This document shows positions 33,601 through 44,400 of a stretch of DNA of 64,000 nt, piece by piece; the stretch's first letter is position 1, and each line of letters begins with the position of its first letter. The position numbers were made by a program, and so were the translations under genes. The DNA lies in NCBI RefSeq assembly GCF_036711975.1, contig NC_091972.1, forward strand, positions 8,995,001-9,059,000, in the 5' to 3' direction. Below the pieces are notes generated by a model. That model did not search any database. It worked only from the letters and a program-made list of their open reading frames with translations, and was not told the DNA's origin. The stretch is from Onthophagus taurus. Taxonomy: Eukaryota > Arthropoda > Insecta > Coleoptera > Scarabaeidae.

Positions 33601-34171
33601 CGAATGAAGTTCACGCATTGTGTGGACCCAGTTTTGCATACAAGCACATGATGTTTTATTGATCTTAAAAGCATAATATCTTAATATTCGTAGATTCATT
33701 TTTTATTTTGAAACGGTCGTTTATAACAGAATATTATTAACCCAAAAAAAAATTGAAATCAAAATAAATTTCATTATAGTTAAATTTATGTTTTCTTAAT
33801 ACGTCTCTGTACAAAGTGGAAAATCGTAATGATTTCGCGGTGAGATCATTTTCGCTGGCTCGTTTCGGCCGGTAAATCTGTCGCATCCTGGCAATAAATC
33901 AATTATCTCGACGCGTTCCTTTCCATGCGCTCGCGATAATAGTATTTTTAAACGAAATCGTTAACGCTCCTGGCTTATCGGACTGGCGTATTTTCGCGAA
34001 TTTATTTTCCATTTACTCCGATGGTTCGGACCCTGTCCTCTTTCTCGGCCGCTTTTAATTCAATTAACCGGAACCGTGTAACGCGTCCGATACACGTATT
34101 TACGACTGTCACGTTTTAAAAGAAAAAGAGCTGAAATTCTTACAATTAATATACGTACCTGTATGAGGCAT
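24646..34171 (-). CDS. Poxn: Paired-domain transcription factor Pox neuro
   Basis: Poxn is a Pax-family nuclear regulator; in Drosophila it specifies chemosensory bristle fate and other neural and appendage structures. Exons on the minus strand are 34171-34159, 29860-29640, 25376-25163 and 25109-24646, giving 303 aa. Donors are G|GTACGT, G|GTGAGT and G|GTAAAC; acceptors are TTTCAG, TTTTAG and TTCTAG. Exon 1 encodes only MPHTG. The paired domain covers about residues 5-132: [58 protein letters not shown], then [10 protein letters not shown] and [13 protein letters not shown]. The Cys in [10 protein letters not shown] and [12 protein letters not shown] separate it from Pax2/5/8, which have VV and SKPKVATPKVV. 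There is no homeodomain. An eh1/octapeptide-like YSIEELL lies at 256-262 in a basic context. The C-terminus is shorter than I recall for the fly protein. A TTTTAG acceptor just before the ATG implies an upstream non-coding exon. Confidence 0.95.
25377..25970. promoter_or_regulatory. GC-richer block in Pox neuro intron 2
   Basis: From about 25530 to 25960 the sequence is richer in CpG than the surrounding intron, and minus-strand frames here (25457-25753) lack any domain. Position inside a developmental gene and unusual composition make an enhancer plausible. That is inference only. Confidence 0.3.
25971..26985. other. Pox neuro intron 2, unclassified stretch
   Basis: AT-rich sequence. Short frames at 26048-26233 (-) and 26459-26686 (+) have a somewhat protein-like composition and may be scraps of a transposase. 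I could not match them to a family. Confidence 0.3.
26990..27895 (+). pseudogene. LINE RNase H to 3' tail fragment
   Basis: At 26995-27180 the frame reads [20 protein letters not shown], then [20 protein letters not shown]. This is an RNase H with the DSQAALKA and WVPGH blocks damaged (Asp-Arg for Asp-Ser, Arg-Val-Pro-Gly-Asn for Trp-Val-Pro-Gly-His). At 27270-27370 remains of [12 protein letters not shown] and SQSKTKE-like text follow. At 27660-27830 there is [20 protein letters not shown] and [17 protein letters not shown], the usual Cys-x2-Cys...His-x4-Cys tail with CHCPAL-like sequence. Roughly 190 bp of unrelated DNA (about 27395-27585) splits the two parts. Dead copy inside Pox neuro intron 2. 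Confidence 0.7.
27810..28390 (-). pseudogene. hAT-type transposase fragment (ZBED5/SCAND3-like)
   Basis: On the minus strand from 28385: [20 protein letters not shown], then [30 protein letters not shown] and [12 protein letters not shown]. The Asp-Glu-Ser after FAV and the order of blocks match the 'FALQLDESTDV...QLLVFVRYV' catalytic start of domesticated and active hAT transposases. After a frameshift, [20 protein letters not shown] and [20 protein letters not shown] continue the same protein down to about 27880. There it abuts or overlaps the plus-strand LINE tail. The N-terminal BED finger and C-terminal dimerisation region are not seen. Confidence 0.6.
28391..29639. other. Pox neuro intron 2, exon-2-proximal part
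   Basis: AT-rich to about 28950, then a CpG-bearing block at 28970-29290 (for example CCGACGAGGATCCGAG and GACGTCGGTAGCGCG). The block is next to a conserved exon and may be regulatory. No coding sequence recognised. Confidence 0.35.
29861..31380. promoter_or_regulatory. Pox neuro intron 1, exon-2-proximal DNA
   Basis: Mixed composition with GC-richer stretches at 29970-30300 and 30820-31030. Short frames on both strands lack known domains. The composition is like that of conserved non-coding DNA around developmental genes, but a function cannot be shown from this sequence alone. Confidence 0.3.
31385..31885 (+). pseudogene. Mariner-like (IS630-Tc1-mariner) transposase fragment
   Basis: A helix-turn-helix remnant ([11 protein letters not shown], then [10 protein letters not shown] after a shift) is followed by [40 protein letters not shown] and [18 protein letters not shown], with MFLAAVTHS readable in an adjacent frame. 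The Asp of HVDEKWF is the first catalytic Asp. The DEKWFY---YYL--DE-EP layout is closer to the plant-type mariner group than to classic insect mariners, which is unusual if correct. The ORF is cut at about 31880, where satellite sequence begins, so the second and third catalytic acids are absent. Confidence 0.65.
31880..33570 (-). repeat. Satellite array, about ten monomers, opposite orientation
   Basis: This is the same family as the 5.0-6.1 kb array but reverse-complemented. The TGTAACCATCA box recurs near 31951, 32118, 32286, 32462, 32633, 32809, 33011, 33179, 33347 and 33515. Spacing is mostly 167-176 bp, with one 202-bp step where about 35 bp are duplicated. Monomers at 32286/32462 and 32633/32809 form two near-identical dimers 347 bp apart; the twin 65-codon frames at 32268 and 32615 are only this repeat. 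The dyad with AAAAGT and ACTTTT arms is present in most units. The array lies inside Pox neuro intron 1. Confidence 0.92.
33571..34158. promoter_or_regulatory. Pox neuro intron 1, exon-1-proximal DNA
   Basis: AT-rich until about 33800, then GC-richer (33835-34110), with motifs such as CAATTA and TCAATTATC that homeodomain proteins bind. It lies directly downstream of the tiny first coding exon, a common place for enhancers. Speculative. Confidence 0.3.
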
Positions 34172-34690
34172 TTTCTTTATCCTAAAACAAAAAGAAATAT
34201 TAAGCTATTTATGATTTGATTACGTTTTGTTTTCATGCCAATTCACTATTATAAAAAAATAAATAAAAGAAAATGAATTAAAATACAAAGGGGTGAGTTA
34301 TGAAAAATTACTACAACCCCTTTCGATTAGCCCCATTAACCTTCGCCGTCATATCGAGGAGATCTCTTCAAGCCATTCGCGGGGGCGAATTAATTCCTTT
34401 CCAGTAAATATAAGAGATATGCAAATTCGATTCAAGGGGTGTGCGTTTTAACCCGAAACGATGACGGGATCTAGCGATAGAGCCGTGAAACGAAATTTTG
34501 TGCTCTTTTGCGGTCACTGCGTGAGGGCGTCGCGTCGGTGTGGCGTCGGCGTCGCCGAGCGTGACGGGTGGTCGTTAACGAACGCTTTGAGATGCAAATG
34601 TCAACCGGACCCGGGACCGGCGATTAAGTAAATTGAGCGCCGCGCCGCTCATAGCCTCGTTTCCCAAATTGAGAACGCTCAATTATTCAA
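34172..34690 (-). promoter_or_regulatory. Pox neuro 5' flank, GC-rich block
   Basis: The sequence next to the ATG carries a TTTTGTTTTAG acceptor (ending at about 34182). This suggests that most of the region is intron upstream of the coding exon, unless transcription starts here. A clearly GC-rich segment at 34440-34680 has many CpGs and a perfect octamer ATGCAAAT at 34592-34599, the classical POU-domain site. A conserved enhancer or a promoter are both possible. Confidence 0.35.
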
Positions 34691-35935
34691 ATTTTATTAC
34701 CGATCACGAGCAACACAACCCCACGTTGTAAATCTTACCACTGTTATACGATACATTGTTATGTAATTCCATTGGTATTCAATTGTATTTGAATCGTTTG
34801 TTTCAATTAATCTTTGTGGTCTTTGCCGTATTAAGTAAAGATGTGACATTGTATCTAAAAGGTTTCTAGGTTTTCTACTTCTTACAATGATAAGCAGATA
34901 TAGCAATTATGACATTTCCAATGAAAAAGACACTTTCAAGTTTATATTGAAGGTTATATAATGAAGAGACAGTAATTGTAGTTTAATTTTATTTTCTCAG
35001 AAACCATAAATGCCTGGAAAATGAATTTTGAGAGATTAACTTAAAATAGGACACTTTTCAAATTGACTGGCACTTGATAAGATTTGACAAATTTTTGACA
35101 AACAATTTTTAGCACCGTTTGTAAAAGGTTACGTTAATTTAGAACTTAAAATTCAAATTTTGGCTAATCTTGCAAATGCACAAGGTCCGTGGTCACAAGG
35201 TTCGTCTGTCATCAAAAGATATGAAGCTGCAATTAGGAAGTCGGTATGTTCTGGAATAAAAGTAAGTGAATGAAAAAGAAATGGAAACGCCTCTTCTAAT
35301 ATCGATGGAGAATATGGCACAGAAAAAGATATCTTTAAATGGGAATGCCATCAAGCAATCAACACAACCCCTTTATGGACAGATTGAAAAAGAAAGAGCT
35401 AAGCATGATCTTTTTGAAACCTTTCAAGTTGATAATTGAGAAGAACCAGATACATTATGACGCAAGTGTAAATTCCGTTACATTCTACTGTTGCAGCCAG
35501 GAACTTAGGATCGTACAATGGTAGATCCTAGAAATTGAGCACGGTAGCAGTCCAAAGTCGATTTTATCTACGCTGCCAAAACGGAATAAGAGATTGATAA
35601 CCGTATTAATCTTCTTTACTTTCCCAACACCTATTATGGAAAACCTATAGTTCTTGTTGGGGTTGAGATGCAACTCGAGCGAACTGAACAAATAGAAGTT
35701 GTGATTGCTTTCAGCGCTGTTTGTATTGAATACATGAAAGTTGAACCTGGCCACGATTGAATCAGCAACCAAAGTCGTGTCGATGGGTAACTTACATAAC
35801 AATACAGAGAGTGATACGAACAGCCCAATGCCGTGGTTGACGCGATATCTTAAAGATTTCTATCCGCTGATGATCTTTGAAGCTAGAGTCTGTTTTTGTA
35901 GTCGCGGAATACCTTAGGAACACGACTCGTCTTCA
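34691..35935. other. Intergenic DNA, unclassified repeat remnants
   Basis: AT-rich to about 35130. From 35150 the sequence has the mixed composition of an old transposon on the minus strand that continues into the duplicated block to the right. Frames at 35485-35828 (-) have no family I can name. Confidence 0.35.
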
Positions 35936-36975
35936 AAACCTCTTTCAATGCCCGATGGCTGATGTGTCAAAGTTAAGTTTCCAATATTCCAGCGTTCTCC
36001 TTAATGATGCTTCTGCAAGAATCTTATGGAAGTGCTGGAGAATCAAAAATAGAATGTAGATCGGTTGGTACTTTAACGAATAAGATGGAGCTATAGTCCT
36101 TGGTATGAAGATTATCATTGAAACCTGAAATAATGTCTGGACTATAAAAATGTTGAAGAGAAGGCATTCGGGTGTTGCCTGAAACGGCGCTCAGTGACTT
36201 TGGTAAGATGCTCGCGGGTTTGGCTCACTTGATGGCGATTTTGCAGACTTTAATCTCATTGTAGGTGATTGGAACACAAATAGAGTATTTGAACTGCAGA
36301 CCTTGTTGAGAAATTTCCATGAAATCTATCTTGTCTGGATGAAGTTAGTCTATTTCTGTTTGATTCCGATTAGTCCATAGATTCTGACAGGAAGTCTATT
36401 CTTTTTTCTTCTGTTCTGTACCTTCATAAAAGGTTCGAGCACTTCTCTCAAAAAAAGCTGCATTAAGTCATCAGAATCTTTTTCAATGATCGCTGGGTGA
36501 TGTGTCAAAGTTAAGTTTCCAACAGAATCTTATGGAAGTGCTGGAGAATCAAAAATAGAATGTAGATCGGTTGGTACTTCAACGAATAAGACTGAGCTAT
36601 CGTCTTTGGGATGAAGATTGTTATTGAAACCTGAAATAATATCTGGAGCACGCCGAGGACTATAAAAGTGTTGAAGAGAAGGCATCGGGTGCTGGCTGGA
36701 ATGGTGCTCAATAACTTTGGTAAGATGTTCGCGGATTTAGATGCGATTTTGCAGACTTTAACCACTTTGTAGACGACTGAAGCGCGAATTGAGTAATACC
36801 TATTTGGACTGCAGAGCTTGGAGAGCGATTCCCATGAAACTTACCTTGTTTGGATGAAGTTAGTTTATTTGCTAGTCCATAGATACTGACAGGTACTGTA
36901 GTATTCTTTTCTCCTCTGTTCGATACCTTCATAAAAGGATCAAGTTCTGCTCCCCAAAAAAGCTGCATTAAAATT
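35936..36975. repeat. Direct duplication, two ~500-bp units
   Basis: Copy 1 (about 35936-36465) and copy 2 (about 36474-36972) share long matches: AATCTTATGGAAGTGCTGGA occurs near 36021 and again about 505 bases later, then ATGTAGATCGGTTGGTACTT, and both end in AAAAAAGCTGCATTAA. Copy 2 lacks about 40 bp present near 35990 in copy 1, and copy 1 lacks a short GCACGCCGAGGACTAT-like segment. Minus-strand translation gives SILPKSL / NILPKLL and similar repeated peptides, so the unit is probably part of a transposon. Family unknown. Confidence 0.75.
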
Positions 36976-39900
36976 TTCATTTATAACTTCAAAGGAGCGA
37001 AGTTATTCCACGTATAAAAAGTCTTACGAGCAAATAATTCTTTTTTTTTTGCAATTTGTGGACCTAAATGTACTTTTGGTTGACAATTTAATTATTAGAA
37101 GTATATTTTATTCAAATACAAGGATTTTTGGATTCCATTCTATGTATTTAGTGTACAGAATGTGGAGATTGCGATAAAATTCTTTCAAACTTAATTATTC
37201 TTTTAATTAAATTTGTTTGATTGATAACGTTATTAGAAAATTGATCGTCCTTTTAATTAGTACATGAAAACGTTTTACATTCGTATATCGGATTTTCCTT
37301 TGGTTCAGCTCATAGCGAGATAAATCTTTGAGTATAAATTGGAAACAAGCGTACTCTCAAGCCGTACAAGCAGGAGATCGGCTTAAATCTTCGCGGGGGG
37401 AAGAAGCGGCCCCGTGAGCGGTCGGTATAAATAATTCAATTATTAAAATGTTTCCACGGTAACCGCTTTCGTATTTATTATTAAACCCGCTCATTCCTTA
37501 TTATACATCGGGACGGCCGCTCCGCTACTGGGTGGCTTCATTATACCGAGCTATCCGCGGTGGACGAGCGGCTCCTGCTGCTGGACCCGACTACTGCTCT
37601 GCGTCCGAACCGACGACGACGGACGTCCATTTCTATAATATACTACGCGTTTTACAAATGACGCCGCCCGAACCGATCATATCTGCTTATAAATACGACG
37701 CACTAACGTTCCTTTTTCCCATCGTTTTCTTCTAACTTAAGATTAAAACGTCTATATTGTTTTATAGGTGCAATTCAACACAATTGTGAAGAAAGAAACA
37801 TTGTAGATAATGAAAAAATGCAGCGTGTAAAAGTATTTTATGTGAATATAGAAATAAACCCAATTCAATTAAGAGATAAGGAAGTAATTGAACACAGATA
37901 TTGAAACCACAACTATCAAAACATAAAGAATAACATGACATTGTCAAGATTTTGGAAAAAATCCTAGTAATCTTAATTGCTATGTTAAATTAATAAATGT
38001 CCATCAACTTGCACAGAATCTAATAACAACTGCAACAGTACTTAATGTTGAAAATTTGTTTCTTCTTTATCTTTTAGTGTCATTTGGTAAAAATATTTTT
38101 TTTGTGTTGTCCCCCTCATATTCTGTATAACTAATTACCTTCCAGTATAATTTTGTTTGTAGTAAGGGCATAAAGGTAACCTTTGGCACACTAATAACCC
38201 GTTTTACTCACACAACGCAAGAATCGATTTAAGGGCAATTCGCGTGGTTAGATTTCGCGTTCAGATCAAGCTTCGACACGCGTTTTGCGTACACCAACGT
38301 ACCGCCCATTCACATACACTTTTTTTCCTACAACGTACCGTTAATTTGCATTTAATTTTAATTTTAACACGTACTAAATAAAAATACCAAAAAAAAATTG
38401 ATCATATCAATTCAACGGTGAATCCACAAATTTCACTCGAATTTCTTCGCGATCCCTTCCTGTTTCTTTATCCGTATCGTTTCTTTTGCGTTTCTCCGGG
38501 ACCGGTCACAGGTAGCGGCCCGAAAAACTCGGTCATCTCGAGCAAACCGTTTCTTCTTCTATATAATGTATATTCTTCTCTCGTTCAGGATTTAGTTGTG
38601 TGATCCCAAGTTGTTCAAAAATGTGAGAGGGTAAAAAAGCCCCGACCACTATCGACCGCGACGGGTGCACGAGGGGGTGAAATATATGAAATTAATGTAA
38701 ATCAAAATCACGGGCCGTTTCGGGCCCATTTGCATCCGCGATCACGCGTCGTGCCGCGTGTTTCATGCTTAGCCACGCTATTTTCATGCCCGAGATCACT
38801 TCCCGCGATATCCCTAAGCCCTAAGGCGACCACCGTTTTTATTTTTCACGTCCTAAATAGCCAATTTTTGGAGAATTTTAGGTGATTCTTCGAATTCAAG
38901 TTATACCTAAGTTTCTGACATAACTTTGTAAGAATTGTGCCAGAAAATGTTTGCCTATTCTAAATTGTGAAAGCAGTTATTGCAAAAAAAGTTTTTATAA
39001 AATGTATTCCATTATTTGTTTTATATTCTCAATCTGATTGAATGTCCATTACTTGATCATGCCTAAATAAGTTCCCAAATATAACTGCTATACAGGAGTT
39101 TCTATCAAAAGTTTACAGTTTTTTGAAACGGTTATCATTAAAGAAGACACGCTTTCTATAATCTTAGCATTTGGGTTATTTCTGCCAATCTAGCCCAACA
39201 TCGAATGTTAAGAATTACCAGAGCTTCTCTTAACATAAGTTGAAAAAGGGTTGAATTTTTTCTTGATAATATCAATGTGCCATTATTGAAGATAGAAATA
39301 AAATTAATAAAATTTTCTATAAAAGCGATTGGTCTTATTTCATTCAAAATTCTAAGGTACAAGTGCATAAGAAATAAACACACATTCCTACAAATTAAAA
39401 TACACACTCATATACATTGATTGTTATAACCTAGTAACATGCTATAGCAAGGGAAATGACACATGAATTTCATTTTAAATTAAAAGTGTAATTACTTCTA
39501 AAACGCAATGTTCTATAAGCACTGTATTTAGCAGCAATTCGTCTACAAATACGAGAAACATTTTATCAATTTTCAGTAGTATCAAACGTTTGGATATACG
39601 AGATCTATTAACCATGTTTCTGTATGTTAGCTCGTTTTTGAGTTTATTTTTAGATATCTATTAATACGTTAAGTCAAAAATAACAGAAATACGAAACAAT
39701 ATCTTGCAAAGACTTCAAAACAACGAAACATGAAATTTGCGCAGCGTCGGTCAGAAAGCAAATACGTCACAAATCAAGTAGCGAATCATTCAGAAATTTT
39801 CTCAACCCAACATCCACCCTTCATAGAGTGTGTAATTCGCAAAGCCCAGTACGGGTTGAGAGAGAATCTTTCAATAATCTTTGAGATAGCCAGAATGGCG

Positions 39901-40260
39901 CAACATGATGAAACAGACAAATATTAATTCGAACCCAAACAATTCATAAGCAAATATAAGATCCTGGCAGAAGTCATGTTCTTTCAATATTTTTATATAC
40001 GATATCCTTTTTCACCAAAACTTTGAAATGGGCATGTTCGCCGGCATTATATCATGCTATAAAATAACATCTTAACAAATTGACTACCGTGTGTTTCTCA
40101 ACAAAATGTTCAGGTTTTGCGCACCTCTACACAAACAGTTCGAATCTTTGTGGAATAATGAGTGATATAAAAGTTAATATCTTTGTCCATGAAATTATTT
40201 CTTATTGAAGCTTTGACATGAAGAAGAAATTTATTATAAGGTTCACATTTGTTCTGATAG
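36976..40260. other. Intergenic DNA with two GC-richer islands
   Basis: No coding gene is recognised. The islands at about 37330-37700 and 38200-38860 stand out from AT-rich surroundings. Frames crossing them (for example 37532-37735 and 38418-38603, both +) show no domain. A plus-strand frame at 39730-39927 is unassigned. The islands may be enhancers or non-coding exons of Pox neuro or of a gene beyond the window. Confidence 0.4.
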
Positions 40261-40269
40261 CAACGATGA

Positions 40270-41115
40270 GGAAGAAATGAGATTGCCCAGAAAGAAAAAT
40301 ATAAATAGAAATACATCGTCTGATTTTGATTCGGATATTAATATAAGCAAAGTTAATGATAGTGAAGGTTATGAAGATACAAGATTTTGCAAGAAGTGGT
40401 TGATTCTTGAAGTCATCCTTCATTGAAGCAAAAGAAAAATTAATGATACCTAAAAAAACACAATTACTACTTATATTACACGAATGACAGTCTTATTTGT
40501 ATTAATTTTGAACAAATTGCAAAATTGTTGGGTTGGGTTGTCACCAAACTAATTTGAATTACTGAACTGAGTTGAGTAGTATTATAGTAGAAAATACAAC
40601 TCAACCTTGTTTTGACTTGAATCACCTGGACTTACGTAATCTATGTTATTCAGATAAAATACGTTACAGGGGCCATTCAAAGGCAATGAAAGCAAAAATT
40701 ATACAATCGTTTTGTAATCATGAATAATAAAGTGAAATTGATGGTAAAGATGATCAGGGTGTTATTGCAAATACAACCTCAAAAATTTGTCTATCTCAGA
40801 ATGTGAAAGCAGTAATATTATTGATAATGATGATCAGAAGCACAATTTTTACCACAAATACTTGCATACTTCAAAAACTTGAAATGTGGTATAAAGAGCT
40901 AAAATCACTTAAACGGAAGTGTAAACCACAGCGAAATGTGATGCAAGGAGTAGGAGGACTTGTCAGATATGCTAAGCAAAACGTGAACACAACTTGCAAT
41001 AGTTTTCGCCTATGTTTTAGAGATGAGATTGTTAAACACGTTGTTCAGTATAAGTTAATGCACAGGGTTGTATTGGTTCATAAATGTAATATTGGCAAAA
41101 GTTTATGAATTTATG
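40270..41115 (+). pseudogene. Possible piggyBac-like transposase remnant
   Basis: Around 40290-40390 a frame gives RNTSSDSDSDINISKVNDSE, the kind of acidic Ser/Asp N-terminus found in piggyBac-like proteins. At 40940-41070 the frame QGVGGLVRYAKQNVNTTCNS then FRLCFRDEIVKHVVQY resembles the 'F-LFFTDEI---IV--TN' helix that precedes the catalytic core. The DDD core is not seen. Between the two parts the sequence is full of stops. The assignment rests on two weak motifs. Confidence 0.4.
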
Positions 41116-41389
41116 GAATGTAGAAGGCTCTATCTTCAAGAGACGAGGAGACAAATGTAAACATGGTAATGGAATATGTGAAAATTGTAATCGATTTGAT
41201 TCTGAAATTGCTTTGATCCTTCATAAATAGTTAACTAAATACGGATGACGCAACTTGGTGAGAACTTAATGGTCATCCAAGTATTGGTAACACGGCAGTT
41301 AATGTGTTATAATCGAAGCATAGCAAGTTCTGTTGACAAAACTCAAAAATAGACAACAAAGTTGAACTAAAATATTTCCGCTCAGACCA

Positions 41390-41680
41390 TATCGCAATGC
41401 TCTCTTCATCATTATTAACGACCAGGAAATGCAGTGGAATAGAAAGGACGAAGCCATCAATAACCTGGCCTTCCTCGACCATCACCTTACTTGGAAATTT
41501 CAAATTAAAGATAATCAACCGAGGATACGACAGAATTCGACAGTTGTATTCATTGATAAACAGAAAATCGTCCTCGTTCTGTATAAAGCCCACATCTTAC
41601 CGCTAGTTATCTATGTCTGCACAGTTTGGAGAAACTTGGAGTCTAATATCAAAAAAAATCTATTTTAACATATTATAAAT
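41390..41680 (+). pseudogene. Jockey-like LINE RT thumb fragment
   Basis: Frames in this block read LDHHLTWKFQIKDN, RIRQLYSLINRKSSSF and VLYKAHILPLVIYVCTVWRN. Together they match the jockey-clade pattern 'YLGV-LD-RLTWK...RLRQLYPLINRKS...LLLYKS-LRP-LTYACPVWG'. Three frames are needed, so it is a decayed fossil of about 290 bp. Confidence 0.6.
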
Positions 41681-42635
41681 AAATTATGTGGATTGGCATC
41701 AGAGTCCATTGGTTCCTACTGGTGTCTATATTTAATTGTTGTATTCTGTACAAAAAAATGTTTTTTGTTTTTATGATGAACTGGTTTGAACTGGCATTAA
41801 CAAAAAATTATTTGCTAATCTACAAAAATTGATTCAAAGAAAAATTGTTGTAAATTTGTCTTTTGTTTATGAGTTTCTGCCTAAAGTGCATTTTAAGTAT
41901 AAGTACGTACAAAATACATTGATATCGTTTAAAATGAGATATAATCGCACCGAAGTATATCGCGAAAGGGCAAATCGGCTTTACGGCACTGCTGGGAACC
42001 GAGAAACCGGCGTTTAACGGTCATTTGTCATTCTTCGTCGTCGGAACGAGTCCGATTTTCCTAATATGCCTGCGCGCACGGGTCCTTCCTCGAAAGGTTC
42101 GCAAAAAATAATTGCCCTGCCGAATACAGGGAGCGATTCGGAAATTGGTTTTGAACGAGACAATTAATAACCGAACCTGTTTGTGCCGAACCCGATTTTC
42201 GAAATAAACTTATCGACATATTAACACAGATTTTTAAACGTTAAATATTATAATTACCATTTAAATGAAAATTATTGTCATTAATAGATTGTCTGTTACA
42301 TTATGAATTGGCATGATATTAATCTTAATGAACTTAATCTTAGTATAAGAAATAATTAAAAATTAAAGAAACACGTACTTACCTTTAGAAGTCCTTCAAA
42401 ACTTCAATCAATTTTCTTCGTCTGCCAATGTTAATCTAATTTTGTTTTTTATTTATTTTTATGTACGATTAATCACGTTAATTGATTTAAAAATTATTAA
42501 ACACTTGTTAAAAAAAAAAATAAAAGCAATAATCACTTTTTTTTGTATTTTTATATCACCAAAAAAATACAATAAAAATTATATTTTTTTTCTAAATTTG
42601 TTTGGAATTTTAATTTCAAATGGATTAAAATGGAT
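41681..42635. other. Intergenic DNA with a strong minus-strand splice donor
   Basis: Mostly AT-rich with a moderate-GC patch at 41940-42130. On the minus strand CTAAAG|GTAAGTACGT near 42373-42388 is a near-consensus 5' splice site. It could end a non-coding first exon of Pox neuro (the next acceptor is at about 34182). No other support. Confidence 0.3.
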
Positions 42636-42965
42636 GATAAATGAGTGCTGAAGATGTAAACGAAGAAGTTCTTGGAGCGCGGAGGTTCTTGGTCGGGTGC
42701 GTAACGGATGTCCGTGCGAGTACTGGCGCGTGGTCGTCGGGTTCGGCGAGCGTAAGGGCCTCCGCGTGCATGTGTGGTACCGACCGTGTGCGTGTGACTC
42801 AAAGGGGTTCTGTGTCGGTTTGGGTCCGACAAGCCCTGATCGCACCGCCCCCTTTTCGCGGCCCCACAGAGAGACTCGCTTTTGATGCGCGGTTCCGACC
42901 CGGCCCATCCTTCCGTTTCCCCGCTTACCCTGTTTCAGGGATTGGCCTACGGAAGAACACATACC
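42636..42965. promoter_or_regulatory. High-GC island, possible promoter
   Basis: One of the most GC- and CpG-rich stretches of the window. Overlapping open frames exist in several frames on both strands (up to 131 codons), which is typical of GC-rich non-coding DNA rather than a gene, and none has a recognisable domain. It lies about 250 bp upstream, on the minus strand, of the good splice donor near 42380, so a minus-strand promoter plus first exon is a reasonable hypothesis. Confidence 0.35.
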
Positions 42966-43640
42966 TTCTTCCATATCTTTTCAATTTTTCTTTAAAAATA
43001 CGTTAGAGCTAAACTTTTAGTTTTTGGTTTAACCTAAAAAGTGGAGGTGAAGAGTCTAAACTAGTACAGTAATAAACTAAAGCTAAATTGGAAGTTGTTC
43101 AAATTCTTAGCCCAAATTAGAATTTCTAACCAAGTTAATCTCACCTGAAGGTTTCAGTATTGAAATCTTTTCAGCTACTCAACTAGGATGTTATAGGTAA
43201 ATTTGGTATATTATCGTTCTTAAACATTCATCTTGTATCAGTATTTCTATAATTTAATTGATGATAAATATTTTGCGAGAAATGAATTCATGATTAAATT
43301 TTGAAAAATTCAGAAATGATTAGATGATTATAGGGTATGATGACGTTTACTATGATATGTAGCCTGACAAGCAAAAAACAGGACGTTTTGATCCGAATTA
43401 TTTTTTGGATAAAAAAATCATAAGTATATTTCAGTCCATGTTATTATATTTTGGTACATTGAAACATTTTTGTTATAAAGGTCAAAAAACGATTGTAAAA
43501 CATTCACAGCTCTTCTTGCTTCAGATTAGGTTGCTACAGGATTTTGTATTTCTTCTTCTGCAACATACTGTTCATTTTGTGCCAAGTTTTTATTAAAATC
43601 GATTAAAATTCGACCAACATCTCTTATTAATACAGTTCTC
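42966..43640. other. AT-rich intergenic DNA, no gene seen
   Basis: No feature recognised. The right end probably grades into the decayed transposon that follows. Confidence 0.45.
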
Positions 43641-44400
43641 CACTTTCTCTTCTTATAAGCATTAACGATTTTGACTTTGTCACTAATGCTTAAACCGCTT
43701 AAGACGTGTTTTCGACATGTTTAATGATGTTTGATATATGAGTTTTTGCAAAGACATAAAAATATTGCCCATAGAAACCCGAGCCAACATCTTATGCTAG
43801 AGCGGTGAGGTTTAATCGTGATTCAGAGTTTTTGTATCTGAGAATCATAAACTCATACTCTTAATGGAAGTAGCAGCATTTACTCAGGACAAAGGTTAAA
43901 TGGAAAGCTCGTTTCCTTGAAACGCATCCTTCGCAAATTCTTTAAAGAAGGGGTTTCCTCAAAATATTCCTACAAGTAACCAAAATGTATTGGACATGTT
44001 AAAAAGATAATGGGTTTTCGACTCTAAAACTTTAAAAAAAACGCAACTTGTAGGGGAAGGAAATTTGACAAATGCATTAATAAGAAAACTCATAACAAAA
44101 AAAAGATCATGAAACGCACTTAATTTTGCGCGTCTAAATGTATTTTCCCCTTATACGTAACTAAATTGTTGAAGAATCATTGTGGTCGGATTTTCAGCTT
44201 GTATCAAATTGCAGGAGTTATACAGCTGAAGTGTTTGGGAAAGCGTCAAAAATTCAAACCGCCATAAATGGATTCCGAAAAACTGGGATTTTACCATTTA
44301 ACGATTCTATATTTTAAAAAGTGGGAATTTGCTGCCTCAAAAACAACGGAACTAACTGATTCTGATTACAATCTTCCACATTTTATGTAGATCTATATAG
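43641..44400 (+). pseudogene. Pogo/Tigger-like DDE transposase 3' fragment
   Basis: At 44238-44310 the frame reads KASKIQTAINGFRKTGILPF followed by Asn-Asp-Ser-Ile-Phe. This is the well-conserved 'A---FRKTGIFPLN---F' motif at the end of DDE_1 (pogo, Tigger, jerky) transposase domains. Upstream sequence from about 43640, such as KCIFPLYVT and HVKKIMGF, fits decayed core sequence but keeps no intact catalytic motif. Multiple stops; inactive. Confidence 0.5.

Noticed and set aside
42579..43006. Long overlapping ORFs (up to 131 codons) on both strands
   Set aside because: GC-rich composition lowers stop frequency in all frames. No frame shows a domain, a plausible start context or splice support; better read as a regulatory island.
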